NCBI GenBank assembly: GCA_016794365.1 | Contig: JAEUKB010000037.1 | Span: 123,261 to 187,260 of the forward strand | Length of the DNA stretch: 64,000 nt | From: Myxococcales bacterium | GTDB taxonomy: Bacteria; Myxococcota_A; Polyangia; Palsa-1104; JAEUJZ01 | Reading direction: 5' to 3' | Shown: piece by piece, positions 1-7,261 of the stretch | Position numbering within the stretch: the stretch's first letter is position 1 | Layout: every line of letters begins with the position of its first letter | Made by a program: the position numbers and the translations under genes | The notes under the pieces: model-generated | The model's input: the letters and a program-made list of their open reading frames with translations, nothing else | The model's database searches: none | What the model was told of the DNA's origin: nothing

Positions 1-288
1 GCTTGATCAGATCCACCGGATCAATCGTTCCCGCCAGGTGATTTTCTGTGGCGCTCAGCGGCTCTGCTTCCAGGATCTCGATGGCATCAGAGCCACTGTC
101 CGGCAGCATCGTGACCGCATCGTCGTCGGAATCAACGGTCACATCGCCTGTATCTAGCGCGACATCAGCATCGTCGAGCGCAGCAATCACAGCCTCGGCG
201 GCACTCGATGTGGCGTCAGACTCGAAGGCACGGCTCACGGGCCGCTCATTACTGTTTCGATCCGCAGGGGTATCGGTGGAAGACATGG
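1..288 (-). CDS. Partial gene, acidic N-terminus of an unrecognised protein
   Basis: A minus-strand frame starts at ATG (CAT at 286-288) and stays open for 96 codons to the left window edge, so only the N-terminal part is visible. The visible residues begin MSSTDTPADR and are rich in Asp, Glu, Ser and Ala, with runs such as DSDDD. There is no signal peptide or membrane segment, so this looks like a disordered acidic leader of a cytoplasmic protein. No family is recognisable. The overlapping plus-strand frame is Ser/Ala-rich and looks like its shadow. The ribosome-binding site is weak, so the start is uncertain. Confidence 0.55.
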
Positions 289-356
289 ATGCGCTCGTCG
301 TAACCCCACTGCCCTAGGCTCCTTCGGTCCGGGCCAAAACACGAACAAAGAAGGCT

Positions 357-375
357 GCTTGGCACAGCACCAAGC
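357..375. other. Small hairpin in the 289-574 intergenic region
   Basis: GCTTGG and CCAAGC form a perfect 6-bp stem with a 7-base loop between the divergent partial gene on the left and the YceI-like gene on the right. It has no U-tract, so it is more likely a regulatory or chance structure than a terminator. I see no other clear signal in this gap. Confidence 0.25.
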
Positions 376-574
376 GTGCACGCCTAGATGGCCTGGTAGT
401 GCACTGAGCCCCTAGTATCGACGGCCAGATAGCAAGGTGTCAAACCAAAGCGCTGGGCACTTTTCGTCGCTGTGGGCGACGGTGCGAGCTGTGCCGAAAG
501 GTCGGTTTTGTCTGCCCAAGTGGGCGGTCCGCACAGGTCCAGTGCTCGCTGCCAGGTGATACACTGCCCGCGTC

Positions 575-1123
575 ATGAGCGAACCCATCGTCGTCACAAG
601 CCCCAGCGCGAACTGTCACGTCTTTACCTTCAAAGAAGGACTGCTGTCTGGCGTGGCTCACGATCTCAAGATCGTCGTCGAGCGCTGCTCGATTTCGTAC
701 TGGCCCGGCGCAGACTCCCAGGCGGTGTCGCGCATCGAAGCCAGCTTCGATCCAAAGAGCCTTCGCGTCGTCTGTGCCCAGCGTGATGGACACGATCAGC
801 CAAGCGCACTGTCCGCTGACAACCGCGCTGAAATCGAGCGCAACATCTTGCGCGATGTGCTCCAAGCGGATCGCTTTTCCGACATCCGCTTTGTGTCCAG
901 CCAGGTCAGCGATCGCGCGGGCAGCTTCGAGGTAGTCGGCGAGCTTACGTTACACGGACAGCGTCGCACACTCACCGCACAGGTGCGCCGACAGGGGGAC
1001 AGGTGGGTGTCCTCGCTGCGCTTACATCAGCCGGACTTTGGCATCAAGCCGTACAGCGCGGCCTTTGGCACGCTGCGCGTCAAGCCGGAACTTCTGCTGA
1101 CGGTGTCGATTCCCGCGACCTAG
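575..1123 (+). CDS. YceI-like domain protein, no signal peptide
   Basis: This 182-residue protein matches the YceI lipocalin-like family in its sequence pattern. It has an early segment with GVAHDLKI, a middle IERNILRDVLQADRFSDIRF segment (the typical 'L.a..FP.i.F' strand), then a GELTLHGQ.RTL strand and a C-terminal FGIKPYSAAFGTLRVK segment. YceI proteins bind isoprenoid-like lipids and are usually periplasmic, but this one starts MSEPIVVTS with no signal peptide, so it is probably cytoplasmic. Its 3' end overlaps the convergent ABC ATPase gene by 44 bases (1080-1123). The domain call is fairly secure; the ligand and role are unknown. Confidence 0.8.
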   Translation: MSEPIVVTSPSANCHVFTFKEGLLSGVAHDLKIVVERCSISYWPGADSQAVSRIEASFDPKSLRVVCAQRDGHDQPSALSADNRAEIERNILRDVLQADRFSDIRFVSSQVSDRAGSFEVVGELTLHGQRRTLTAQVRRQGDRWVSSLRLHQPDFGIKPYSAAFGTLRVKPELLLTVSIPAT

Positions 1124-1871
1124 CGCGTCCGATCACCGAGCCTGTATCCCGCGCAATCTTTCCATCTACGATCATGATCTGTCGATCGGTTCGTTCCGCC
1201 AGGCCGTGATCGTGCGTGACCAAGATCACCGTCACTCCTTCGAGATGAAGTCGCTCAAACAGCGCAATGATCTCTGTGCCGGTGCGCTGATCTAGGTTTC
1301 CGGTGGGCTCGTCGGCCAGCAGCACAGCCGGTCGGTTGACCAGCGCCCTGGCAATCGCGACGCGCTGACGCTGACCACCCGATAGCTGCTCGGGTCGGTG
1401 ATACAGCCGTCCACCCAGTCCGACGCGCTCGAGCGCTGCGATCGCGGCTTGCTTGCGGGCCGCGCGACTGGCCCCGGCATAGAGCATCGGTAGCGCGACG
1501 TTATCGACGGCTGTGGCGCGCGGAAGCAGGTTGAAGCTCTGGAACACGAAGCCGATCTTGCGGTTGCGATTTTCCGCCAGCTCATCGTCGTCGAGCGACT
1601 GCACTTCCACACCGTCGAGCAGGTAACGTCCATCCGTCGGTGTATCCAAGCAGCCAAGCAGGTTCATCAGCGTAGACTTGCCCGAACCCGAGGGACCGAC
1701 GATCGCGACGTATTCGCCTCGGTGAATCGTCAGATCGACGCCCCGCAGCGCTTCGACCAGCTCGCCGCCGAGGACAAAATGGCGCGTCAGCCCTTGAATC
1801 TCGATCACCGGCTCGCTGCGCTGCGCGATCGGTCTTGACGCGGGCGACGAAGCTGCCTCGGGATCGCTCAC
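1080..1871 (-). CDS. ABC transporter ATP-binding protein, MacB/LolD type
   Basis: A 263-residue ABC ATPase with every motif visible: Walker A GPSGSGKS at residues 59-66, signature LSGGQRQRVAIARAL near 163-177, Walker B plus D-loop VLLADEPTGNLD near 185-195, and switch His in LVTHDH. The N-terminal 20 residues are an extra Ser/Pro-rich leader. The sequence is closest in style to the LolD/MacB/FtsE group that powers lipoprotein or drug export. It overlaps the upstream adaptor gene by 4 bases (ATGA, 1868-1871), so the two are translationally coupled. The expected permease is not downstream: the next gene is on the opposite strand and overlaps this one. The partner permease must be elsewhere or has been lost. 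Confidence 0.92.
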   Translation of the reverse strand: MSDPEAASSPASRPIAQRSEPVIEIQGLTRHFVLGGELVEALRGVDLTIHRGEYVAIVGPSGSGKSTLMNLLGCLDTPTDGRYLLDGVEVQSLDDDELAENRNRKIGFVFQSFNLLPRATAVDNVALPMLYAGASRAARKQAAIAALERVGLGGRLYHRPEQLSGGQRQRVAIARALVNRPAVLLADEPTGNLDQRTGTEIIALFERLHLEGVTVILVTHDHGLAERTDRQIMIVDGKIARDTGSVIGRARSRESTPSAEVPA

Positions 1872-3064
1872 TGCGACTCCTTGTGACCGTCGATGCTCGA
1901 TAGGCTGACCAAGACGCCGTCGTCGAGACCCTTTTCGTTGAGCGATGCCGCGAGCAGCTCTCCGGCGGAAAGTCCTCGGATGATCTCGCTGCGATCCCAG
2001 TTGGACAGCCCGACCTCGACGGCGCGCTTGCGTACCCGATGCAGCTTTCCTTCGGGAACCAGCGCATAGACAAAGCGATTAAGCCCACGTCCAATGATCA
2101 AGTTCGACGGAATCGCCAGCACGCCCGCCTTTTCAGCCACCAGGATCTCGACGTTGGCCGACATGCCAGGGAGCAGTCCAGCGGCCCGGGCGACTTCCAG
2201 ATCGCTCACTTCGACCTCGACGGTGAGCGTTCGTGCGCCCTTCAGATCGCGCTTGACCGCTGGATCGGTTCGCGTCACCCGACCGCTGATCGTTCGGTTC
2301 GGTAGCGCATCCAGGTGCAGCTCCGCGCTCTGTCCGGGCTTCACGCGGGCAACATCCGCTTCATCGATCGTTGCATCGACGTGAAGCCGCGAATCGTCGA
2401 TGATGTGAGCGACGGGCGCACCGGGCGCAGCGGTGTCTCCAAGCTGGATGGGTACGTCGGTGAGCAAGCCGTCAAACGGTGCCAAAATATCAGCTTTGGC
2501 ACGGGCCACCTTCGCGGCGACAAGCTGTGCCAGCGCTTGCTCTCGCTGCGACTGCACCGTCTGAAGCGCGCGACTTGACTCGTGAAGTGCCGCCGCTGTG
2601 TCTTCGCTGACTTGCGCAGTTCCCGCGCCACCGAGCAGCAGCTTCGTCGCTCGTTCCGACTGACGCTTCATCGTTTCGACGCGCGCCGCCGCTTGCTGAA
2701 CCTGCGCTTCTGCCGTCGCGACAGCCGCCGTTGCTTGACGCAGCTTGACATCGAGATCGCTTGGATCGAGTCGTGCCAGCAGCTCGCCTTTTTTGATGCG
2801 TTCACCGCGCTTTTTGGCGACGGCAATCACTGGACCACCAAGCTCTGCGCGCAGCGTCGCTCGACTCTCGGGAGCTACTTCTCCCGCCGTTGAGGATGAG
2901 ACGACATCGCGAACCGTTCCGAGCTGAACGTGAGCGGCTCGAATGGCAAGCGGTCGCTCTGGCCACATCCGACGCGCCACCACGCCAGCGACGATGAGTG
3001 CTAGGATGAAAACGACTCGCCCAATCCAGTTTGCGAGGCGAGACGGCTTGGCCACGGAGGTCAT
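1868..3064 (-). CDS. HlyD/MacA-type periplasmic adaptor (membrane fusion protein)
   Basis: A 398-residue membrane fusion protein. The start at 3064 (MTSVAKPSR) places one transmembrane segment at about residues 13-30; longer upstream frames only add non-membrane sequence. A barrel-sandwich half (RAELGGPVIAVAKKRGERIKKGELLARLDP) leads into a long Ala/Gln-rich coiled coil at about 95-190. The second half (ILAPFDGLLTDV..LGDT..GAPV) follows, then a beta-barrel domain. Adaptors of this type bridge an inner-membrane ABC transporter and an outer-membrane channel. It is the first gene of a two-gene unit with the ATPase. Its start codon overlaps the start of the divergent lipoprotein gene, leaving no separate intergenic promoter region. 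Confidence 0.88.
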   Translation of the reverse strand: MTSVAKPSRLANWIGRVVFILALIVAGVVARRMWPERPLAIRAAHVQLGTVRDVVSSSTAGEVAPESRATLRAELGGPVIAVAKKRGERIKKGELLARLDPSDLDVKLRQATAAVATAEAQVQQAAARVETMKRQSERATKLLLGGAGTAQVSEDTAAALHESSRALQTVQSQREQALAQLVAAKVARAKADILAPFDGLLTDVPIQLGDTAAPGAPVAHIIDDSRLHVDATIDEADVARVKPGQSAELHLDALPNRTISGRVTRTDPAVKRDLKGARTLTVEVEVSDLEVARAAGLLPGMSANVEILVAEKAGVLAIPSNLIIGRGLNRFVYALVPEGKLHRVRKRAVEVGLSNWDRSEIIRGLSAGELLAASLNEKGLDDGVLVSLSSIDGHKESQ

Positions 3065-3065
3065 G

Positions 3066-3554
3066 ATGCGCGCGCACTCTAGCACGAACCAAACGACGCA
3101 AAAGCGAACCCTGGGACGACTTCTATGGAGCCTTGTGCTCGTGCCGCTTCTTGTGGGCGGCTGCGATCCGGGCTGGCACAGCGAAGGTCCGAACGGAGCT
3201 GCGACGGGACCAGGGCAAAACAAGCTGACCATTGGCTGGACGCTCGACGGGCTGACGTTTACCGAAGCGCGCTGCACAGCGATGGGAATTGGTTCGATGG
3301 ATGTGTACCTTCTGCGTCCGAGCGATCAAGCGGTGCTCGCAGTGTGGAGCAACGTCGTCTGTGGACTCGATCGCTATTCGCTGGCGGAGCTACCGTCGGG
3401 ACAAGTCTTGGTTCACGTCGAAGCGATCCAGAAGCCCGGTGCCTCGGCGCGCAAGTGTGTTCCGTACATCGGCGAGACACTGGCCAAGACCAGCCTTCAG
3501 TATTCCGATCCGCCCGTCGCTGTGCCGCTTAAGCCGTACAGCACTTGCCCGTAG
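3066..3554 (+). CDS. Small lipoprotein of unknown function
   Basis: This 162-residue protein begins MRAHSSTNQ, has a hydrophobic stretch LLWSLVLVPLL and a lipobox VGGC, so it should be lipidated and membrane-anchored. The mature part holds four Cys, which could form two disulfides, and a short beta-rich core. The start at 3066 is chosen because GGAGG at 3056-3060 lies five bases upstream; an ATG at 3063 is immediately adjacent. The start overlaps the start codon of the divergent adaptor gene. No family is recognised. Confidence 0.7.
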   Translation: MRAHSSTNQTTQKRTLGRLLWSLVLVPLLVGGCDPGWHSEGPNGAATGPGQNKLTIGWTLDGLTFTEARCTAMGIGSMDVYLLRPSDQAVLAVWSNVVCGLDRYSLAELPSGQVLVHVEAIQKPGASARKCVPYIGETLAKTSLQYSDPPVAVPLKPYSTCP

Positions 3555-3581
3555 TGCTTGCCCGCGCATCCGCCGCGCGAT

Positions 3582-4346
3582 TTACCGGGCATCCAGGTCG
3601 GCCAGCACCTTCGCTTGACGCAGCACATCATCCAGCATCGACGGTGTGAGCCGTTCGGTGAACGTATTCTGCTGTGACACATGGTAACAGTCGAGCAGCC
3701 ACAGTGTGTGCGTCGCATCCAGTGTCAACAGCGACTTCTGACCGTGCGCAAACTTGGGCAGCTTCGCTTCCGTCGGCTGGTCCGGATCGCGCAGCGCACG
3801 CAGCACCGCTTGATGACCGATGGCTCCGAGCGCAATCACCACGCGCAGCTTGGGCAGCAGTCGCAGCTCTTTGTGCAAAAACGCGCGACAGGTCGCCAGC
3901 TCGTCCGGCGTCGGGCGATTGTCCGGGGGCGCACAGCGAGCCGCCGCGCTGACATACGCACCGTGCAGGGTCAGTCCATCGTCGCGAGACACCGAGTGCG
4001 GCTGCGACGCCAGCCCGGCTCGATACAGCGCGGCATACAGGAAGTCTCCGCTGCGATCGCCCGTGAAGACGCGCCCGGTGCGGTTCGCTCCATGGGCCGC
4101 TGGAGCCAGTCCAACCACCAAGATTCGCGCCGCTCGATCGCCAAAGCCGGGCACTGGTCTTCCCCAATATTCGTCGCTGATATAGCGCTTGACCTTGGTC
4201 TGGGCGACGGACTGACAGTACGTGCGCAGCCTGGGACAGGCTTGACAGTGCGGGATCGCGGCTTCCAGCGCAGCCAGCGTCTTTGTCTGAACCACCGTGC
4301 GCTGTGGCGTCTGCGGCTTTTGAACCATTCGAGCCATTTGCCACAC
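3582..4346 (-). CDS. Uracil-DNA glycosylase, family 5 (UDGb) type
   Basis: A 254-residue enzyme that should excise uracil, and in this family often hypoxanthine, from DNA in base-excision repair. The family 5 motif GLAPAAHGANRTGR..FTGD is intact. An N-terminal CQAC pair and later Cys residues (AARCAPP and others) fit the 4Fe-4S cluster ligands of family 4/5 enzymes. The second active-site motif reads CYHVSQQNTFTERLT, where the family usually has HPSQQN.FTGRLT; His is kept but Pro is Val and Gly is Glu. Three Met codons lie close together at the N-terminus (residues 1, 4 and 7), so the exact start is open. Its end converges with the lipoprotein gene 27 bases away. Confidence 0.88.
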   Translation of the reverse strand: MWQMARMVQKPQTPQRTVVQTKTLAALEAAIPHCQACPRLRTYCQSVAQTKVKRYISDEYWGRPVPGFGDRAARILVVGLAPAAHGANRTGRVFTGDRSGDFLYAALYRAGLASQPHSVSRDDGLTLHGAYVSAAARCAPPDNRPTPDELATCRAFLHKELRLLPKLRVVIALGAIGHQAVLRALRDPDQPTEAKLPKFAHGQKSLLTLDATHTLWLLDCYHVSQQNTFTERLTPSMLDDVLRQAKVLADLDAR

Positions 4347-4404
4347 AGCTTAGCTTCATATCAGGTAAGTGCGCGATACTCTTGTGGAAACAAAATAGCG
4401 TACG

Positions 4405-4442
4405 CAACAAATTCCCATCCTATCAACAAATTCCCATCCTAT
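4405..4442. repeat. 19-bp tandem repeat, two copies, in a divergent promoter region
   Basis: CAACAAATTCCCATCCTAT occurs twice head to tail (4405-4423 and 4424-4442), followed by CAAG. It lies in an unusually AT-rich 220-base gap between the divergent UDG and GH1 genes. Directly repeated sites like this can be operators or simple slippage products. A weak TATAAA at 4506-4511 could serve the GH1 gene, but no good -35 accompanies it. Confidence 0.6.
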
Positions 4443-4566
4443 CAAGAAAGAAAATAGAAAATGATTCTGGATGATTGCTGAAATAGATTGATCTTTATGT
4501 ATCAATATAAACGGGCAAAAAGCGCCAAAGCTTTCGGATGCGAGCAAAGCGCAGTACAACCTAGCT

Positions 4567-6114
4567 ATGGCATCTTCTCTGCGTCGTAAGCTGTTTCTGT
4601 CTGCGCTCGGGCTGGGAGCTGTGCTGGTTCCGACGCTGGCGCTTCCGGTATTTGGCAATCGTCGGCGCTCGACCACGCGATCTCCGTCGCTGATTGCACC
4701 ACCGTACTTGTTTCCAGCGGGATTTTTATGGGGCACAGCGACGGCAGCGTATCAGATCGAAAATACGCAGCATGACGACTGGGCGGCGTTTGAGCGCGAG
4801 GTGATCGCCCAAGATCGCGTGCTTCAGCGCGCGCCGGGACAAGCGCTGCCGGGTCACATCTATCGTCTGTCCGACGTTTCCGAGGAAGTGCGACAGAAAA
4901 AGACCGACTTTGATGCGCGCATCGAGAGCGATCTCCAGATGGCGGCGGAAATGAAGCACAATGCCTATCGCTTTTCGATCTCGTGGAGCCGACTGTTTCC
5001 GACGGAAGAGCAGACCGAGCCCGATCCGCTTGGGATTGCTTACTACCGACGGATCTTCGACGCGCTTGACAGGTACAATCTCAAGCCGTCGGTGACGCTG
5101 TTTCACTTCGTCAGTCCACAGTGGTTTTGGCAGGAAAAAGAAGGCAAGCGAGGCTGGGAGCGTCCCGACGCGCTGCAGCTCTTTGAGCGGTTCGTGCGCG
5201 CGGTGGTCGATCACTTCGGCGGGCGGGCGGAGCAGTGGTGTACGCTCAACGAGCCGATGGTCTATGCGTACGCGGGCTATCTCGACGGGACGTTTCCGCC
5301 GCTGGAAAAGCGAAGCGGGCCCAAAGAGCTGGTTCCGGTGGTGGCGCAGCTTCTGCGGGCTCACGCGCTGGCGTATCGACTGCTCAAGGAAGATGCGGCG
5401 CGGCGCGGCAAGTCCGTTTCCGTCGGAATCGCTCAGCACGTACGGGCGTTTCAGCCGCTGCGGAATCACAACCCGCTCGATCGCGTGACGGCGATGCTTA
5501 TCGAACAGGCGTTTGTGTGGGATTTTTTGGACGCGATTCACAGCGGTGTGCTGCGCTCTCGGGTGATGAACGTCGAGCTGCCGATTTCGGGCCTGTCGGG
5601 CACGCAGGACTTCGTCGGACTGAACTACTACGGGCGCTTTTACGTGAAGAGCAGCTGGCGCAGTCCCAGCAAGTTCGAGGTGCTGATGCACGATCCGGCG
5701 CAGGTCGCAGCGGATCGACCAAACGAGCTGGGCTGGGCGTCGTATCCGCAAGGCTTTCAGGAAGCACTGTGCGAGGCGCATACCCGCTATTACCTGCCGA
5801 TCTACGTGCTGGAAAACGGCACGGCAGACTCAAACGATCAGGATGTGGATAGGCAGCGACTTCTCGTCGAGCATCTACGAGAGCTGTACCTGGCGCGACT
5901 GCAAGGTGCCGATGTTCGCGGCTACTTTCACTGGTCGCTGATCGACAACTTTGAGTGGGCCGAAGGCTTTACCGCGCGCTTTGGTCTGACGAAGGTGGAC
6001 TATCAGAACAACTTTCAGCGCACGCCGCGCGCGTCGGCAGCGCTCTATACGCGAGTGATCGAACAGAATGGCTTGGACTCAGAGCTGCTCGAGCAGTTTG
6101 GTCCGTGGCCGTAG
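4567..6114 (+). CDS. Glycoside hydrolase family 1, beta-glucosidase-like, exported
   Basis: A 515-residue GH1 enzyme, predicted to hydrolyse beta-glycosides by a retaining mechanism. The N-terminal GH1 signature FLWGTATAAYQIE is clear. The acid/base Glu sits in TLNEP (E229), the nucleophile Glu in VLENGT (E416), and the C-terminal GYFHWSLIDNFEWAEGF segment is typical. An N-terminal SLRRKLFLSALGLGA stretch with a twin-arginine-like start and a hydrophobic core suggests export, which is less common for GH1. The segment between residues 70 and 130 differs from classical enzymes. Substrate cannot be told from sequence alone. Confidence 0.93.
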   Translation: MASSLRRKLFLSALGLGAVLVPTLALPVFGNRRRSTTRSPSLIAPPYLFPAGFLWGTATAAYQIENTQHDDWAAFEREVIAQDRVLQRAPGQALPGHIYRLSDVSEEVRQKKTDFDARIESDLQMAAEMKHNAYRFSISWSRLFPTEEQTEPDPLGIAYYRRIFDALDRYNLKPSVTLFHFVSPQWFWQEKEGKRGWERPDALQLFERFVRAVVDHFGGRAEQWCTLNEPMVYAYAGYLDGTFPPLEKRSGPKELVPVVAQLLRAHALAYRLLKEDAARRGKSVSVGIAQHVRAFQPLRNHNPLDRVTAMLIEQAFVWDFLDAIHSGVLRSRVMNVELPISGLSGTQDFVGLNYYGRFYVKSSWRSPSKFEVLMHDPAQVAADRPNELGWASYPQGFQEALCEAHTRYYLPIYVLENGTADSNDQDVDRQRLLVEHLRELYLARLQGADVRGYFHWSLIDNFEWAEGFTARFGLTKVDYQNNFQRTPRASAALYTRVIEQNGLDSELLEQFGPWP

Positions 6115-6146
6115 CCTGGCGAATCGGGTTGGGAAGGAAGAAGCGC

Positions 6147-6173
6147 GCGTCTTGACGAGACAGTCAAGACCGC
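6147..6173. terminator. Hairpin between convergent genes
   Basis: TCTTGAC (6150-6156) pairs with GTCAAGA (6163-6169), and flanking CGCG blocks can extend the stem. It sits between the convergent GH1 and Cys-rich lipoprotein genes. There is no U-tract on either strand, so termination is only suggested by position. Confidence 0.4.
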
Positions 6174-6198
6174 GAAGTGGGAGAGTCCGATGCCGCGA

Positions 6199-6711
6199 CT
6201 ACAGCTTGCAGGCGGTAGCGGGATCTTGGCAGGCTGGCGGAATCGAGACGCCGTACGAGTCTTTCGGGAGGCTCGCACCGTTGCCGTCCATGTTGAAACC
6301 CTTCTGGCGATCAGCGTCGCACATACAGAGCTTCTTGCAGCAGAAGGTCTCGCCCGTCGGATCAGGAACGACGGAAGCCACGGCACAGACGTACTTGCCG
6401 CAGCGGTTGTCGTTTTCGTATGGGCTGCCGCAGTCATCGTCGGTGTTGCACTCAGCTGTGCAGATCGAGAGCTCGTTCGTTCGGTGATCTGCCTTGGCCA
6501 GCGCGTTGGTGGTGTCCGAAACCTTCGGGGTGATCATACACAGACGCGTCGGGCAATCTGGAGCAGGGTTCACAAACGTCACCCCGCTGGTCACTTTCGA
6601 AGCAAGTGGATTATTGCAGGCTCGGCCGATCTGATTATCGGTACACCCCGACAGCAACAGGGCGAAGCCGAGCGAGCAAAACGAAAACCACGCGGCTAGA
6701 CGGCGCTTCAT
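6199..6711 (-). CDS. Cys-rich lipoprotein of unknown function
   Basis: A 170-residue protein starting MKRRLAAWFSF, with a hydrophobic signal and lipobox LLSGC, so it is a predicted lipoprotein. The mature part is strikingly Cys-rich, with motifs such as CTAECNTDDDCG, CGKYVC and CCKKLCMCDAD, reminiscent of the disulfide-rich surface proteins common in myxobacteria. The start at 6711 is supported by GGAGG about 11 bases upstream and by the signal peptide. It is divergent from the TPR cluster, with its own promoter candidate at 6753-6780. No specific function can be assigned. Confidence 0.78.
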   Translation of the reverse strand: MKRRLAAWFSFCSLGFALLLSGCTDNQIGRACNNPLASKVTSGVTFVNPAPDCPTRLCMITPKVSDTTNALAKADHRTNELSICTAECNTDDDCGSPYENDNRCGKYVCAVASVVPDPTGETFCCKKLCMCDADRQKGFNMDGNGASLPKDSYGVSIPPACQDPATACKL

Positions 6712-6752
6712 ACTTAATAGATCCTCCGACCTGGATGTCACAAGTCTTGGAC

Positions 6753-6780
6753 AGCATACACGTTCGTGGTGGCTAGTCAA
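6753..6780 (-). promoter_or_regulatory. Candidate promoter for the Cys-rich lipoprotein
   Basis: On the minus strand TTGACT (-35, 6775-6780) is followed after 16 bases by TATGCT (-10, 6753-6758), about 40 bases upstream of the start codon. It matches the sigma-70 consensus moderately well. Confidence 0.5.
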
Positions 6781-7071
6781 GCGCTGCGTCCGGTGCCGGG
6801 AACCTGTGTCGCCGGGGCTGCCGCATGGTCGTGGGATCAATGTCGGGGCTCCCTATGAAGCTGTGAGCGGGGGGAGCGGGCGTCTACATCTCGCATGCTT
6901 GAGCCATGCAATCGGCAACCGCCACTTGAGAAATCTGGGATGCTGAGCGTGCGGCTGTGACCGAGCGGTCCTGCGCGATGTGCGCAGCTGCCTACAGGAC
7001 TTCATCGCATGAACGGGCTGCTTGGGATGTTGGATTGCTTGGATGCCAAGACTCTCGCTGATAACCGAGCC

Positions 7072-7101
7072 TTGACACCCAGAGTTTACGGTTCGTATAA
7101 T
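7072..7101 (+). promoter_or_regulatory. Near-consensus sigma-70 promoter of the TPR cluster
   Basis: TTGACA (7072-7077) and TATAAT (7096-7101) are separated by 18 bases, which is the best promoter match seen in the window. Transcription would start near 7108, leaving a leader of about 150 bases before the first TPR gene at 7262. The remainder of the 550-base gap (6712-7261) holds the divergent minus-strand promoter and no gene that I can support. Confidence 0.75.
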
Positions 7102-7261
7102 CGCCGAGCTTGGCTACGGAAGATACAATTCTGTCGACATGGCGCGTGCTATCAAGGCACCGACCTGACGGTCAGATCTCGTTGGTGAGCATGGTCCACA
7201 CTTGGTGGCATCGAAAAACTATCCGCATGTGCCGAAGCGGTTTGGAGACAGGGGTTTGCGC

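Noticed and set aside
48..317. Ser/Ala-rich plus-strand frame at the left edge
   Set aside because: It is antisense to an acidic minus-strand frame that runs off the edge. The low-complexity Ser/Ala composition is typical of such a shadow.
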